Shown in pieces: positions 1 through 8,964 of a DNA stretch of 64,000 bases. Origin of the DNA: Amantichitinum ursilacus (GTDB lineage Bacteria > Pseudomonadota > Gammaproteobacteria > Burkholderiales > Chitinibacteraceae); the NCBI RefSeq assembly GCF_001294205.1, contig NZ_LAQT01000037.1:62001-126000 (forward strand), written 5' to 3'. The position numbers and the translations under genes are program-made. Each line of letters begins with the position of its first letter. The first letter of the stretch is position 1. The notes under the pieces are model-generated. The model saw only the letters and a program-made list of their open reading frames with translations, did not search any database and was not told the DNA's origin.

Positions 1-2179
1 CACGGCCCGCAGCTTGCACCACTTTCTGCATGCCGGGCCAGGTATAGGCATAGTCGTAGCCCGCACCAAACAGTACGTGCATGCGCTGGCGGATTTGCTC
101 GTTGATGGCATTGACTTGCGGCAGGCCCAGCGTGGCGACGAATGCGCCGATCAAACGGTCGCCCGGCAGATCGATGCCCTCGCCAAACACGCCACCCAGT
201 ACCGCAAAGCCCACGCCGCGGCCGCCGTCTTCAAAGCGGTCGATAAAGCGGGTGCGACTGGCTTCATCCATGCCGCGGTCTTGCCGCCAGTACGGGATGT
301 CGGGCTGGCCCACATCAAAGGCATCGGCTACTTGCTGCAGATATTCAAAGCTGCTGAAGAACGCCAGATAGTTGCCGGGTTGGCGTGCGTATTGTTCGCC
401 AATCAATTGCACGATGGGCGCGACTGACGCGGCGCGATGCGTGTAGCGGGTCGAGATATGTGGCGCGATCCGCACATCCACCTGGTCCGGGCTGAACGGC
501 GCGGGCACATCCAGCCAGACGTGGTTATCGGGCAAGCCCAGCAAGCCGGAAAAATAATGATGCGGCGACAAGGTGGCGGAAAACAGCGTCACGCTGCGTG
601 CCGCGGCAAAGCGCGTGCGTAAAAACGGCGCAGGCACCACGTTGCGCAGATTAAGGCTGCTGTTGCGGCCGTCCTGCGTGGCATCAAACAGCGAATGCTC
701 GCTAAAGCTGTCGGCCAGCGCAGTAAACCGCAGCGCATCAAAGTAAAAGCGCTGCAACGTGCTGTCCGCGCCTTGCTCGGCGCCGGTCAGGTATTCGGTG
801 ATGGCGGCGATGGCTTCTTGCAGCGCGCTGGTTAGCGTGGAAGGCGGATCGCCCAGCTCGGTATACGGCGCGGCGGTTTCCGGCAGGGTTTTGCGCCAGG
901 CGTTGGCCACGCGGGTCAGCGAACGTTTAAGCGGCGCGGGCGCGTGTTTGCGCACATCCTTCAAGGTGGCCTGGTCCAGACTGGCGCTGTACATGCCGCG
1001 ACCGCGCTCGACCAGGTTGTGCGCCTCATCCACCAGCACGCCCACTTGCCACTGGTTGCGCTGCGTCAGCGCGTAGAGCAGCGCGCTGCTATCAAAAAAA
1101 TAGTTGTAATCGCCCACCACCACATCGGCCCAGCGCGTTAGTTCCTGGCTCAGGTAATAGGGGCAGATTTCATGCGCGGCGGCGACTTGCTGGATGCGCG
1201 CCTGAGTCAGGCTGCCCGCTTCTTTTAACCCGGGTTGCAGCGCATGGGCGCGGGCGGCGGGCAAGCGATCGTAAAAGCCCTGCGCCAACGGACAAGAACC
1301 GCCATGGCAGGCGCGATCGGGGTAAACGCAGGCTTTATCGCGCGCCACCAGTTCCAGCGTGCGTACCGGCTGCGCCTTGAGCGTGTACATGGCATCCAGC
1401 GCCAGTTGCCGCCCCGGCGTGCGCGCCGCCAGGTAGAACACTTTATCCAGCCCTTGCGCTGCGCACGCCTTCAACAACGGGAACAGCGTGCCCAGCGTTT
1501 TGCCGATGCCGGTGGGCGCTTGCGCCAGCAAACAGCGGCCGGTGCTGGCAGCTTTGAAAACGGCTTCGGCCAGATCGCGCTGGCCGGGGCGGAATTGCGC
1601 ATGGGCAAAGCTCAGTTGCGCCAGGGCGGCATCGCGTGTGCGCCGATGTACCAGTTCTTGCTCGGCCCAGGCGAGGAAGGCGGCGCATTGCTCGTTAAAA
1701 AACGCTTCCAGCGCGGCGGCGCTGTGGCGTTCGCTCAGCACGGTTTCTTTCTGGCTGACGATATCGAAATACACCAGCGCCACGTTCAGTTCTTCCAGCC
1801 CGCGCTGCTGGCACAGCAACCAGCCGTAAATGCGCGCCTGCGCCCAATGCAGATGCCGGTGGTTTTCCGGCTGGCGGCTCAGATCGCCGCGATGGGTTTT
1901 GATTTCTTCCAGCTGATTGCGCGCGGCATCGTAACCATCGGCGCGACCGCGTAAGTGCAACGGGCCGTATTGGCCGGTAAGGGTAATTTCGCGTTCATAA
2001 CCATTGGGCCGGCGCCCGGCGACGGTGGTGTGGCCCGCCATGCCTTCGCTGGCGCTGGGCGCCGGGGTAAAGCGCACATCCAGATCGCCTTGCTTGGCGG
2101 TAAATTCGCACAGCTCGCGCACCGCCACCTGATAGATCGGGCCGATGTGGCTGGCGACTAGCGGCTCGGGTGCGCTCAT
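1..2179 (-). CDS. Fe-S cluster superfamily 2 DNA helicase, XPD/DinG-like (partial, C-terminus beyond window)
   Basis: ATP-dependent DNA helicase of the Rad3/XPD/DinG class, predicted to unwind DNA 5' to 3' during repair. Reading the minus strand from the ATG at 2179 gives an open frame running off the window edge. Visible motifs are a Walker A (APTGIGKT, near residues 220-228), a four-cysteine Fe-S region (C-x6-C-x4-C type spacing, near residues 283-300) and a DEAH box (VDEAH, near residue 383). An N-terminal region of about 200 residues precedes the helicase core, as in the COG1199 subgroup that accompanies VRR-NUC nucleases. The start overlaps the stop of the upstream nuclease gene as ATGA (2176-2179), so the two are translationally coupled. 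The last part of the protein is not in the window. Confidence 0.88.
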   Translation of the reverse strand, partial: MSAPEPLVASHIGPIYQVAVRELCEFTAKQGDLDVRFTPAPSASEGMAGHTTVAGRRPNGYEREITLTGQYGPLHLRGRADGYDAARNQLEEIKTHRGDLSRQPENHRHLHWAQARIYGWLLCQQRGLEELNVALVYFDIVSQKETVLSERHSAAALEAFFNEQCAAFLAWAEQELVHRRTRDAALAQLSFAHAQFRPGQRDLAEAVFKAASTGRCLLAQAPTGIGKTLGTLFPLLKACAAQGLDKVFYLAARTPGRQLALDAMYTLKAQPVRTLELVARDKACVYPDRACHGGSCPLAQGFYDRLPAARAHALQPGLKEAGSLTQARIQQVAAAHEICPYYLSQELTRWADVVVGDYNYFFDSSALLYALTQRNQWQVGVLVDEAHNLVERGRGMYSASLDQATLKDVRKHAPAPLKRSLTRVANAWRKTLPETAAPYTELGDPPSTLTSALQEAIAAITEYLTGAEQGADSTLQRFYFDALRFTALADSFSEHSLFDATQDGRNSSLNLRNVVPAPFLRTRFAAARSVTLFSATLSPHHYFSGLLGLPDNHVWLDVPAPFSPDQVDVRIAPHISTRYTHRAASVAPIVQLIGEQYARQPGNYLAFFSSFEYLQQVADAFDVGQPDIPYWRQDRGMDEASRTRFIDRFEDGGRGVGFAVLGGVFGEGIDLPGDRLIGAFVATLGLPQVNAINEQIRQRMHVLFGAGYDYAYTWPGMQKVVQAAGR

Positions 2180-3810
2180 GCCCACGTCACATAACACACG
2201 GCCATCGGCATCCCGTGGTCGAGGCAGTAGTTAAGCCAGCGCGTCTGGTTGTCTTGCAGCCGGTCGCCGGGGCCTTTGACTTCGATCATGCGATAGCGGC
2301 GCTCGCTGGGCCAGAACTGCACCAGATCGGGAAAGCCCGAGCGATTGGTGGTGATGTCGCACAACATGCGCTCAAACCACAGGCGCAAATGCGCGGCGGG
2401 CAGGCAATCCAGCGCCAGATCCAGCCGGGTTTGATCGATGACGGACCACGCGACAAAGCCACTCTGGATGCCGGCTTTCTCGATAAAGCGTTGGCGGATG
2501 GTTTCCACGTACTGGCCGCTTTCCAGCTGGGCCAGGGCGGCATCAAACAAAGCCTGGCGCCGCTGGCGGAAATGCGGGCTGGCCAGATCGGCGGGCGTGA
2601 AATGAAACGGATGGAAAAACGCCCCGGCAATCGGCGCAAATAACGCAGGCCAGCACAACAAGCCAAACAAGGCGTTGATCAGCGTGTTTTCGACGTACAT
2701 GACCGGCGCGTCGTCGCAATGCAGATGCGCTACCACGGCATGTTCCACCGTTAACGGCGCGGGCGGCTGCGGCAGACACAGGTCGATGCGCTCGACGGCC
2801 GCCTTGCGGCTTTTGCGGATGATGGGCGCACCAGTGGCGCGCTGCAGTCGCGGCAACATGCGATGCAATTGCTGCACGCTGACCTCATCGCAATCGTGGT
2901 GATTTAACAAGGCGTGCGCCGCGTGCAGCGCTTCGGCGTGACGGCCTTGGCGTTCCAGTACCCGCACGGTGCGCACGCGCGCGGACGGATCAATGCTGAG
3001 CGCATACATGCGGGCGGCGTCGTCCCATGCGGCCTGGCGTTCAAACTGCTGGCCCAAAGCGTACAAAACGCGGCCACGGCGCTCTTCCAGCCATGGGTTA
3101 TCCAGTTGCAGGTTGGTGAGCAAGGCGGCGATTTCTTCACACGGCGCGCCGTCTTCAAAGCGGGAACGGCAGTCGTGCAGATACAGGTAGTGATCCACAT
3201 CGGCGCGGCTGCGGAACACGCGCGCTTCGGCCGGGATATCGACTTTTTCGTAGCGATATACGCCTAACTCGGCCAATACAAATTCGCTGAGGTCTTGACG
3301 CAGATTGCCAAAAAACATCAGCCGCAAGCGATCACATAAAGGGCGCAGATCAAGCTGGTACAGCGTGTCTGGCGGATACCACTGGCTGAAGGATTGGGCC
3401 TCGGGCGCGATGTCGGCCCAGGCGGCAACCAGTGCATCTTTGGCCAGCCGCGCCGTCGAAGCCTGCGGCGGCAATTGCGACAACACCTCGGCACGCGTTA
3501 ACAACGGCGCGACTTCGGCCAGCGTCAGCAGCGGATCGGCGCTGATCCAGCCCGCCGCCAGCAAGGGCTGCGCGGCAGCACGGGTGTCGCCGATCTCCGC
3601 ATAGTTGAGCTTGCCCGCGCGAAACCACTCGCCTTTACGCATCACCATGCGCACCAGCAAAGCCTGCGACGCATGTGGCAAGCGCGCAAAACCATCGACA
3701 AACGCCAGCTCGGCGGGCAGCAGCAAATCGGCATAACGCGCGCTGATCCAGTTGAGCAGCACACGAAAATTGTCGAGGTAATAAAACGGGTTGGGAAGCG
3801 CGGGCAGCAT
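2176..3810 (-). CDS. FAN1-like VRR-NUC domain nuclease
   Basis: Structure-specific nuclease of the bacterial FAN1/KIAA1018 type, expected to cut 5' flaps or process interstrand crosslinks. The 544-residue protein begins with the family's NPFYYLDNF segment and a SAP-like helical region (PHASQALLVRMVMRKGEWFR). It ends with a VRR-NUC fold of PD-(D/E)xK type: PD near residues 494-495, then EVKGPGDR near 510-517. These are the expected metal-binding residues. The gene lies directly upstream of the helicase, overlapping it by 4 bp, so nuclease and helicase probably act together on branched DNA. Length and motif order match intact family members. The start ATG at 3810 places the NPFYYL segment at the N-terminus as expected. 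Confidence 0.92.
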   Translation of the reverse strand: MLPALPNPFYYLDNFRVLLNWISARYADLLLPAELAFVDGFARLPHASQALLVRMVMRKGEWFRAGKLNYAEIGDTRAAAQPLLAAGWISADPLLTLAEVAPLLTRAEVLSQLPPQASTARLAKDALVAAWADIAPEAQSFSQWYPPDTLYQLDLRPLCDRLRLMFFGNLRQDLSEFVLAELGVYRYEKVDIPAEARVFRSRADVDHYLYLHDCRSRFEDGAPCEEIAALLTNLQLDNPWLEERRGRVLYALGQQFERQAAWDDAARMYALSIDPSARVRTVRVLERQGRHAEALHAAHALLNHHDCDEVSVQQLHRMLPRLQRATGAPIIRKSRKAAVERIDLCLPQPPAPLTVEHAVVAHLHCDDAPVMYVENTLINALFGLLCWPALFAPIAGAFFHPFHFTPADLASPHFRQRRQALFDAALAQLESGQYVETIRQRFIEKAGIQSGFVAWSVIDQTRLDLALDCLPAAHLRLWFERMLCDITTNRSGFPDLVQFWPSERRYRMIEVKGPGDRLQDNQTRWLNYCLDHGMPMAVCYVTWA

Positions 3811-3947
3811 GCCAGGTGCGGAAGGCGGATGTAGAACGAATGTTCGGGATGATAACGGCGCGGGGGCGGGGGGAGAAGCCTGCGGCGACAGGTGGGCGCA
3901 TTACGCAACCCGAAATTGGCGACGCGGCTGCGAGGTGTTTGTTACAT

Positions 3948-3974
3948 TGATGGTTCCCGTATCGGGAATGATCA
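3948..3974. promoter_or_regulatory. Candidate HigA operator: interrupted palindrome upstream of higB
   Basis: A symmetric site centred on 3961: TTCCCG (3954-3959), TAT, CGGGAA (3963-3968), flanked at equal distance by TGAT (3948-3951) and ATCA (3971-3974). It sits 35-61 bp upstream of the higB start, where HigA-type antitoxins normally bind to repress their own operon. The symmetry is seen directly; the binding role is inferred from the position and the HTH domain of the second gene. Confidence 0.55.
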
Positions 3975-4008
3975 TGCCGCACCAACGATCTTCCTGGCGG
4001 CCCGATTC

Positions 4009-4275
4009 ATGCGGTTAATCAACACTTCGATACTGGACAAATTCCAGCGCGAACATGCGGACGTCCGCGCCGCGTTGGCGTTCTGGCGGGTCGAAGTTGA
4101 ACACGCGGACTGGAAGCGGCCGCAAGACATCAAGGATCGCTTTTCGCATGTCGATTTTTTAGCGGGCAACCGGGTGATCTTCAATATCAAAAGCAATAAC
4201 TATCGTCTGGTGGTCATCGTGTTTTATCGGGACGGCGTAGTGAGCATTGATTGGGTGGGGACGCACGCCCAGTAG
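4009..4275 (+). CDS. higB: HigB-family type II toxin (predicted mRNA interferase)
   Basis: Small basic protein of 88 residues, RelE/HigB superfamily, predicted to cleave mRNA on the ribosome until neutralised by its antitoxin. The sequence begins MRLINTSILDKF, contains the family's WRVEVEHADW and KDRF segments, and ends DWVGTHAQ, as is typical of this HigB group. The frame is open further upstream, but the ATG at 4009 gives the family length and starts just after a palindromic candidate operator. The antitoxin-like gene follows within about 40 bp, in the toxin-first order usual for higBA. Confidence 0.85.
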   Translation: MRLINTSILDKFQREHADVRAALAFWRVEVEHADWKRPQDIKDRFSHVDFLAGNRVIFNIKSNNYRLVVIVFYRDGVVSIDWVGTHAQ

Positions 4276-4316
4276 GACAGGCAGTGTTTTTAGAGTGGCA
4301 GCCGGGGGAATGCATA

Positions 4317-5549
4317 TTGGACACGATCAAAATCATCAAGACCGAGGCAGAGTGCCTGGCGGCCGGGCGGCTGCTTAATCAGATGATGCTTGAGAACAAT
4401 CCGGCGGATCGCGACCGTATGGAACTGCTGATGCTGGTGATCGAGGATTACGAGCGCAAACACAGCCCTACGCCGGTGGTTGATCCGATCGGCGCCATCG
4501 AATTCCGCATGGAGCAGATGGGGATGACGCAGAAAGACCTTGCGCCCTATGTCGGCGGGGCCAATCGCGCCTCGGAATTGCTGGCGCGCAAGCGCCCCCT
4601 TACGCTGGCCATGATACGTAGCCTGCATCATAGCTTGGGTATTCCAGCGTTCAGTCTGCTGGGGCCCGCCGAACCGCTCGATATAAGCCGTCCCCCGAAA
4701 CTGGATTATTCAAAATTTCCGCTGGCCGAGATGCAACAACGCGGACTTTTCGGCCTGCCGCGCAATACGCCGCAACGCGTGCTGCGCGAACAGGCAGAAG
4801 AGCTGGTCACCGCTTTTCTGGAACGTCCCGGCGCTGCAAAGGCGGGTCCGACTGCTGGACCAAGCTTTTTACGCACCGCTGCGGGCCAGCGCGGCGTTCG
4901 TGACCTCGACCGTTATGCGTTGCTGGTGTGGATGACGCAGGTGCGCCGCATCGCACAGCACACTGACATCGTCCGTCCATGGCAGGAGCGCGCGCTAACG
5001 ACAGAATGGCTGACCGAACTGGCGCAGCTCTCGCGTTTTGAAGACGGGCCTTTGCGCGCACGCGCCCGGCTGGCCAACGTGGGCATTGCGTTGGTCATTG
5101 AGCCGCAGTTCCGCGATTCGAGGTTGGATGGCGCTTCGATGCTGGAACAGGATTATGCCGTTATCGGCCTGACGCTACGGCATGACCGGCTTGATCATTT
5201 CTGGTTTGTACTGATGCACGAGCTGGCACATCTGAAAGGGCATTTAAGTCAGGCGCGGCCTGAAATTGCCGACCACCTTGATGACAAGATGCGACGCGCG
5301 GATGCCATTGAGCAAGAAGCGGATGCGGTGGCGTTCGAAGCGTTGGTGCCACAAGCCGGCTGGATGCAAAGCGCAGTGCGGCAAAGCCATACGCTGGCCG
5401 ATGCTAAAACGCTGGCGCAGCAACTGAATATCGCAGTGGCCGTTGTTGCCGGGCGCGTGCGGCGTGAAACCGGAAACTGGCGTTTGCTATCCGGGCACTT
5501 GGGAAAAGGCACCGTACGGTCCATGTTCGACATTCAGTCGCCGCAATAA
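4317..5549 (+). CDS. higA: HigA-type antitoxin fused to ImmA/IrrE zinc metallopeptidase domain
   Basis: Predicted antitoxin and autorepressor carrying a C-terminal peptidase. The N-terminal 100 residues match COG5499 HigA (MDTIKIIKTEAECLAAG, then an HTH around MTQKDLAPYVGGANRASELL). The C-terminal half is an ImmA/IrrE (COG2856) domain with HELAH at about residues 301-305 and a downstream Glu-rich third-ligand segment (EQEADAVAFEALVP). The TTG start at 4317 is preferred because a GGGGGAA ribosome site lies 6 bases upstream and the resulting N-terminus matches HigA. A GTG at 4284 with AGGA is the alternative. Simple HigA proteins are about 130 residues; this one is about 410, so the peptidase is a fused extra. 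It may regulate the antitoxin or sense stress, which is inference. Confidence 0.85.
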   Translation: MDTIKIIKTEAECLAAGRLLNQMMLENNPADRDRMELLMLVIEDYERKHSPTPVVDPIGAIEFRMEQMGMTQKDLAPYVGGANRASELLARKRPLTLAMIRSLHHSLGIPAFSLLGPAEPLDISRPPKLDYSKFPLAEMQQRGLFGLPRNTPQRVLREQAEELVTAFLERPGAAKAGPTAGPSFLRTAAGQRGVRDLDRYALLVWMTQVRRIAQHTDIVRPWQERALTTEWLTELAQLSRFEDGPLRARARLANVGIALVIEPQFRDSRLDGASMLEQDYAVIGLTLRHDRLDHFWFVLMHELAHLKGHLSQARPEIADHLDDKMRRADAIEQEADAVAFEALVPQAGWMQSAVRQSHTLADAKTLAQQLNIAVAVVAGRVRRETGNWRLLSGHLGKGTVRSMFDIQSPQ

Positions 5550-5550
5550 A

Positions 5551-5574
5551 AAACTCCCGCCGCAGCGGGAGTTT
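5551..5574. terminator. Bidirectional Rho-independent terminator
   Basis: Perfect 10-bp stem AAACTCCCGC / GCGGGAGTTT with a CGCA loop, starting directly after the higA stop. T-tracts form on both strands, so it serves the convergent higA (plus) and dynamin-like (minus) genes. Confidence 0.88.
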
Positions 5575-5601
5575 TTGCCATGCCAACGTCAGCCGCCGGA
5601 A

Positions 5602-7611
5602 TCAGGCCGCCATGCGGACGATTTCGGTGTTGAGCGCGGCCAGCACCATGCGGTGGCGGGCGTCGAGTTCGTTGAGCTGTTCCAGCAGTTGTGTATCCAT
5701 TTCTTCCAGCTCTTCGATGCGGCCTTCCAGCGTGTCGGTGGCTTTATGGATGCGTTTGATGCTTTCCAGACGGCGGCGCAGTTGCAGCTGGTGTTCGCGT
5801 ACTTGCGTTTCCATCGGCGCCATCACGGCCTTCAGCCAGTTTTCGACGTCGCGGTTGGCGACTTCGAACACGGTGACCACGCGGCTGGCCACCGTTTCAA
5901 AGAACTTGGCGGTGATGCGGTTGCGGCCGGTGGTCAGCAGGTGGCTGACGGTATTGAAATGCTCGCGGAACGATTTTTCGAGGCGCGCCATTTCCTTGTG
6001 GTACTTCAGCGTCGAGAACGGCGGCGGCGTCACCTGACCCAGGCCGTGTTCTTCGCTAAACTTTTTGTACATCGCGGCCATCATGGCCTGGATTTCGGCC
6101 ACTTGTTCGGCCGAGCGGGCGATGTTGGCGTTGGTGTCTTTAAAGAAGCGTTCCATCACCGCGCGCAGGCCGCCTTCGCCAAACGAGAACCACGTGCGTT
6201 CCATTTCGTCGCGGATGCGGGCGATTTCCGCTTTCAGCGCATCCATGCCCAGCAGGCTCATCAACTGGTTGGTTTGCTGGCTGAAAATGCTGCGCAGTGC
6301 CTGGAAGCGCACCAGGCCTTGTTCAAAGTGGCGTTTGTCGGCCTGGACCTTGTCCATCATCTGCACGACCACGTCCTGGTTCTTACCGCGCAGGCGCGAT
6401 AGTTCTTCCAGTTGTTCTTGCAGGCCGGTGCGGCGCGCGGTCAGGATCTGGCGCGTGGCCAGCACGATGTCATCGACCTCGGTGATGGTGCTGTCGCGCA
6501 CGATATCTTGCTTGGCTGGCAGCAACTCGCCCGACAACGCGGCTTCGAGGGCGCCCAGGCGCGCGCGGTCGAGCAGGGCGTCGTCGTGCTGGACTTTGGC
6601 CACCAGCGCCTTCTGCGCCGAAATCGGATAAACGTGGCTGGTGGGCACGCCCAGCAACTCGGCCGTGGTTTGCACCTGGCGGCTGATTTCGCCTTCGATT
6701 TCTGCGCCGGACTTGAGGTCATCCCACAAGCCGTCAATCTTGTTGAGCACCACCAGTCGGCCGCGCGCGCCACCTTGCGCTTTGCCGATATGGTTGCGCC
6801 AGACATCAATGTCGCTCTTGGTCACGCCGGTATCGGCGGCCAGGATAAACAGGATGGCGTGCGCGTTGGGCAGCAGGTTCAGCGTCAGCTCGGGCTCGGT
6901 GCCGATCGCGTTCAGACCCGGGGTATCGAGAATGACCAGACCTTGTTCGAGCAGCGGATGCGGAAAGTTGATGATGGCGTGGCGCCATGCCGGAATCTCG
7001 ATCAGGCCATCGGCGCCGACGGCGATGCGCTGGTCCGGATCGTTTTCGTCATACAGGCCAAACTGTTTGGCCAGTTCGGTGGGCACGCGCTTGGTCTGGC
7101 CCACCTGACGGAATGCGCCCAGCATGGCTTCCGCGTTATCCAGGTCGAGCAGGGTGGTGGTCCACTCGTCGGTGTAGCGGCGGTATTCGCTGGTGGTGAC
7201 GTTTTGCAGCCGCGTTTCGATGGGCAGCAACTGGATCGAAGGCGGGCGGCTGGCGTCGTACAGGATTTCGGTCGGGCACATGGTGGTGCGGCCGGCGGAG
7301 GACGGCAGCACGCGTTGGCCGTAATGCGCGAAGAAGATCGCGTTGATCAGCTCGGATTTGCCGCGCGAAAACTCGGCGACAAACGCGATGTTGAGCTTGT
7401 CGTCCTTGAGTTTTTCCAGCAGCGACTGGATGCGCATTTGCGTTTGCGCGTCTTCCAGATCCTGTTCGTTCAGCCAGCGTGACAGCTGGGATACTTTTTG
7501 CGACAGCTGGCCGCGCCAGGCGCTATAGGCCTGAAAGTCGCCGACCAGGCGATCCGTCGAATCGACGTCATTGACCGCGATTGCGTCGCTATGAAGAAAT
7601 TCTGCGCTCAT
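5602..7611 (-). CDS. Dynamin-family GTPase
   Basis: Large GTPase of the bacterial dynamin-like class, 669 residues, presumably acting at the inner membrane in remodelling or stress protection. G1 is AEFSRGKS, with Ala in place of the first Gly of GxxxxGKS. G3 is DTPG within VILDTPGLNAIG, and G4 is NKID. The C-terminal half is mostly helical and rich in Glu, Gln and Arg, consistent with middle and effector stalk domains; no strong transmembrane helix is evident. The frame is open 26 codons further upstream, but that extension is Pro/Arg-rich and unlike the family. The ATG at 7611 (MSAEFLHSD) is therefore preferred. It is the first gene after a 225-bp gap from mutM and is convergent with higA. 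Confidence 0.85.
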   Translation of the reverse strand: MSAEFLHSDAIAVNDVDSTDRLVGDFQAYSAWRGQLSQKVSQLSRWLNEQDLEDAQTQMRIQSLLEKLKDDKLNIAFVAEFSRGKSELINAIFFAHYGQRVLPSSAGRTTMCPTEILYDASRPPSIQLLPIETRLQNVTTSEYRRYTDEWTTTLLDLDNAEAMLGAFRQVGQTKRVPTELAKQFGLYDENDPDQRIAVGADGLIEIPAWRHAIINFPHPLLEQGLVILDTPGLNAIGTEPELTLNLLPNAHAILFILAADTGVTKSDIDVWRNHIGKAQGGARGRLVVLNKIDGLWDDLKSGAEIEGEISRQVQTTAELLGVPTSHVYPISAQKALVAKVQHDDALLDRARLGALEAALSGELLPAKQDIVRDSTITEVDDIVLATRQILTARRTGLQEQLEELSRLRGKNQDVVVQMMDKVQADKRHFEQGLVRFQALRSIFSQQTNQLMSLLGMDALKAEIARIRDEMERTWFSFGEGGLRAVMERFFKDTNANIARSAEQVAEIQAMMAAMYKKFSEEHGLGQVTPPPFSTLKYHKEMARLEKSFREHFNTVSHLLTTGRNRITAKFFETVASRVVTVFEVANRDVENWLKAVMAPMETQVREHQLQLRRRLESIKRIHKATDTLEGRIEELEEMDTQLLEQLNELDARHRMVLAALNTEIVRMAA

Positions 7612-7836
7612 CTTTTTCCCGATTATCAAAGCATGCTTTGTTGCGCCAGGCGGCTGCGCGGGCGGCCGACCGGGGCGAGGCGCGGTCACTCTGTGGTGTT
7701 GGGCGCCGTGCGTGTGTCACGCTGTTTTTAAACAATCCAATCAACAGCCTGCGGCGTCTGAAGCCATAGGCTGCGGCAATGCCGCATGGTATTACACTCC
7801 GACGCGGCCTTATATATTTTGTATCTGTCTATCAGC

Positions 7837-8652
7837 TTATTTCTGACACTGGCGGCAAAAAAACGTCGCGCGCTGGCCCTGCCGGATTTCGCTGATGGGC
7901 GTGCCGCACTGGCGGCAGGCTTCATCGGTGCGGCCATAGGCATACGTTTGCAGCAAAAAATAGCCGGGGTTGCCGGTGCTGTCGACGTAGTCACGCAAGG
8001 TGGTGCCGCCCGCCGCAATGGCATCGGCCAGCGTGGCTTTGATGGCAGCCACCAGGGCTACAATTTCCTGCTTTTTCAAACTGTTGGCAGCGCGCTCGGG
8101 GTGGATTGCCGAGCGGAACAACGCTTCGGATGCATAAATGTTGCCGACGCCAACCACCACATGTTGATCCATGATCGCGAGCTTGACTGCAGAACCCCGA
8201 CGGGAGAGCTGCTCGCTGAGATAACCGGCATCGAAAGCGTCTGATAAAGGCTCGGGGCCCAGCTCGGCCAGCAGTTTATGCGGCCCTGCGGCGGCCGGTT
8301 GCCACAGCATGCAGCCAAAGCGACGCGGGTCTTTGTAGCGCAGGATGCGACCGTCTTCGAGTAACAGATCGATATGGTCGTGCTTTTCAACCGGGCGCGC
8401 GGCCGTCACCACGCGCAGGCTGCCGCTCATGCCCAGATGCACGATCAGCGTGCCGTGCTCGAAGGTAAACAATAAATATTTGGCGCGGCGCTCCAGCTTT
8501 TGTACGCGCTGGCCGCGCAGCAGCTCGGGCAGCGCTTCGGGCACGGGCCAGCGCAAGCTGCGGTTGCGGATGACCACGTCTTCAATCCGCGCCCCGGTGA
8601 CGATGTCGGCGATGCCGCGGCGCGTGGTTTCGACTTCGGGCAGTTCTGGCAT
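7837..8652 (-). CDS. mutM: Formamidopyrimidine-DNA glycosylase
   Basis: Base-excision repair enzyme that removes 8-oxoguanine and Fapy lesions and nicks the abasic site. The 271-residue protein starts MPELPEVET, giving the catalytic N-terminal Pro and Glu after Met removal. It has the MSGSLR strand, the helix-two-turn-helix segment with VGNIYASEALF, and a C-terminal zinc finger with two CxxC pairs (CRQCG and FCRQCQK). Full family length. The preceding 312 bp separates it from the divergent lipoprotein operon. Confidence 0.97.
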   Translation of the reverse strand: MPELPEVETTRRGIADIVTGARIEDVVIRNRSLRWPVPEALPELLRGQRVQKLERRAKYLLFTFEHGTLIVHLGMSGSLRVVTAARPVEKHDHIDLLLEDGRILRYKDPRRFGCMLWQPAAAGPHKLLAELGPEPLSDAFDAGYLSEQLSRRGSAVKLAIMDQHVVVGVGNIYASEALFRSAIHPERAANSLKKQEIVALVAAIKATLADAIAAGGTTLRDYVDSTGNPGYFLLQTYAYGRTDEACRQCGTPISEIRQGQRATFFCRQCQK

Positions 8653-8964
8653 CGGGGTCTATCCTTGGGGATCGTGAGGGCCGTTCGGGGTAACAGTACC
8701 AGGCCGGTTACACATGCCGGTTTGATATATGGGCTGGTGGGCCGCATATCCAGGCATGCCGTGCTGGGCATGCAGTAGCCCCGGCCGCGGAATTTAACTT
8801 AATATGGTCCGGTCATACGCGTCAGCCCGGGCGCCGCAAGGCTTACCGCGGTCGTCCGCCGTACGCGCGAACCCGTTTAACGGGATGCTGGTCTGTTCAA
8901 AATAGAAACATAGATATAACGGGTTGCTCAGCAACCTTCTCACAATTACCTGCCGGATCGTGCC
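8653..8964. other. Divergent intergenic region between mutM and the TPR lipoprotein operon
   Basis: No gene seen in these 312 bp. It contains an inverted repeat GCATGCC/GGCATGC at 8754-8773, an imperfect ATATG...CATAT stem at about 8727-8749, a TATAAC -10-like hexamer at 8915-8920, and a short GGTTGC/GCAACC stem at 8922-8936 just before the plus-strand start. Promoters for both directions are expected here, but I cannot assign a convincing -35. Confidence 0.5.

Noticed and set aside
14-1954. Several long plus-strand frames across the first 2 kb
   Set aside because: They are the complement of the helicase gene; only the minus-strand frame shows helicase motifs.
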